From assembly GCA_900313125.1 (NCBI GenBank), contig OMPZ01000207.1, positions 1 through 6,179 on the forward strand: a stretch of 6,179 nt of DNA, given 5' to 3'. A program made the translations under genes and the position numbers. Source of the stretch: an uncultured Eubacteriales bacterium. Its GTDB lineage: Bacteria; Bacillota; Clostridia; Oscillospirales; Acutalibacteraceae. The notes beneath the pieces are model-generated. The model saw only the letters and a list, made by a program, of their open reading frames with translations, searched no databases and was not told the origin of the DNA. Below are positions 5,355 to 6,179 of this stretch, piece after piece. Each line of letters opens with the position of its first letter. Position 1 is the stretch's first letter.

Positions 5355-6179
5355 ATGAACTTTGTGATACTTGACCTCGAATGGAACAGCTCGTACAGCA
5401 AGAAATACAAGGGCTTTATGAGCGAGATCATCGAGTTTGGCGCGGTAAAATTCAATGACAGCTTTGAAGTTATCGACACATTTTCGATGCTCGTTGCTCC
5501 GCAGGTCGCAAAAAAGCTGACGGGCAAGGTGCGCGAGCTTACAAATATCAGCAATGAGGAGCTGGCAAAGGGCGGCGCGACTTACACGCGCGTTCTCAGT
5601 AAATTCAAGAAATTCCTCGGCGACGATATCCTGATGACATGGGGTACCTGCGACATTCTCGCGCTGATGGAAAACACACAGTACTACGAAAAAAACGACA
5701 GGATCGACTTTATCAGCAAATACTGCGATCTTCAGGTCTACTGCGCCGAGGTGCTCGGCGTTTACAACGCGGGGCGTCAGCTCGGTCTTGCGCCCGCCGC
5801 AGAGCTTATCGGCATCGACCCTGCCGATTATGTTGCTCACCGCGCGCTTCAGGACAGTATGCTTTCGATGAGCATTTTCAAGAATCTGTATTACCCCGAG
5901 AAGTTCCCGAATTATCTCGAGACGGCGCAGCAGCTCCACTACCGCCTGACTTTCAAGTCGTATTACCTGACGGATATCAACAATCCGCTCGTAAACAAGA
6001 GCGAGTTCAATCTACAGTGCGGCACCTGCGGCAGACAGCTTATCCCCCTTACCGACTGGGTAAGCAAAAGCAAGGGCTTTACCGCGACGCTTTACTGCGA
6101 GAGCTGCGGCCGCAAAATGACCGGCAAGGTGAAGTTCAAGATAAACTACAACGGTATGTCTATAAAGAAAAAGCTCATA
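5355..6179 (+). CDS. DEDDh-family 3'-5' exonuclease with C-terminal zinc-ribbon-like module, partial
   Basis: A cytosolic nuclease of the RNase T/DnaQ/KapD-like superfamily, expected to trim RNA or DNA from the 3' end with two metal ions. The substrate is unknown. The ExoI motif is LDLEW with Asp7 and Glu9, ExoII is WGTCD with Asp100, and ExoIII is HRALQD with His162 and Asp167 (H-x4-D), so all five DEDDh residues are present. After the nuclease fold (about 1-175) comes a linker and then Cys222-x2-Cys225-x22-Cys248-x2-Cys251, two CxxCG knuckles typical of a zinc ribbon that could contact nucleic acid. The frame is open to the window edge with 275 codons and no stop, so the true length is unknown. 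ATG at 5355 has an excellent ribosome binding site. It lies downstream of typA, 380 bp away. The resemblance to KapD/Eri1-type proteins suggests RNA as substrate, but this is inference. The nuclease family call is secure. Confidence 0.9.
   Translation, partial: MNFVILDLEWNSSYSKKYKGFMSEIIEFGAVKFNDSFEVIDTFSMLVAPQVAKKLTGKVRELTNISNEELAKGGATYTRVLSKFKKFLGDDILMTWGTCDILALMENTQYYEKNDRIDFISKYCDLQVYCAEVLGVYNAGRQLGLAPAAELIGIDPADYVAHRALQDSMLSMSIFKNLYYPEKFPNYLETAQQLHYRLTFKSYYLTDINNPLVNKSEFNLQCGTCGRQLIPLTDWVSKSKGFTATLYCESCGRKMTGKVKFKINYNGMSIKKKLI

Overview
The window looks like an ordinary housekeeping stretch of a Gram-positive, Clostridia-type chromosome. An Oscillospiraceae/Ruminococcaceae-like gut anaerobe is my best guess. 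This rests on strong Shine-Dalgarno sites, GTG and TTG starts, near-consensus sigma-A promoters, moderately GC-rich genes beside AT-rich spacers, and palindromic intergenic repeats of a style I associate with that group. The taxonomic call is inference.

There are four genes in two divergent pairs. On the minus strand lie a branched-chain amino acid aminotransferase (ilvE, 3' end cut off by the left window edge) and, upstream of it, a full-length RecQ helicase. On the plus strand lie a full-length ribosome-associated GTPase TypA/BipA and a DEDDh-family 3'-5' exonuclease with a C-terminal four-cysteine zinc-ribbon-like module, cut off by the right edge. The first three genes each have a convincing promoter of their own: TTGACT-N17-TATAAT for ilvE, TTGATA-N17-TAGAAT for recQ and TTGAAA-N17-TATAAT with an extended -10 for typA. 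They therefore look like separate transcription units. The exonuclease may have a weak promoter or be reached by readthrough from typA. Nothing ties the four into one pathway.

Two gene-free stretches carry most of the unexplained structure. The recQ-typA divergent spacer (about 2719-3058) holds a compact double-hairpin element, a 6-bp hairpin followed by a T-rich run, an imperfect stem-loop just upstream of the typA promoter, and one tiny reading frame with a perfect GGAGG. The typA-exonuclease spacer (4975-5354) holds two inverted copies of one repeat, sharing a 17-bp and a 10-bp block. One copy is short and the other carries about 63 bp more of hairpin-rich sequence; between them lies AT-rich DNA. 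I see no CRISPR array, insertion sequence, tRNA, rRNA, toxin-antitoxin pair or phage gene. I do not see a new multi-gene system here; the paired repeat is the item most worth following up.
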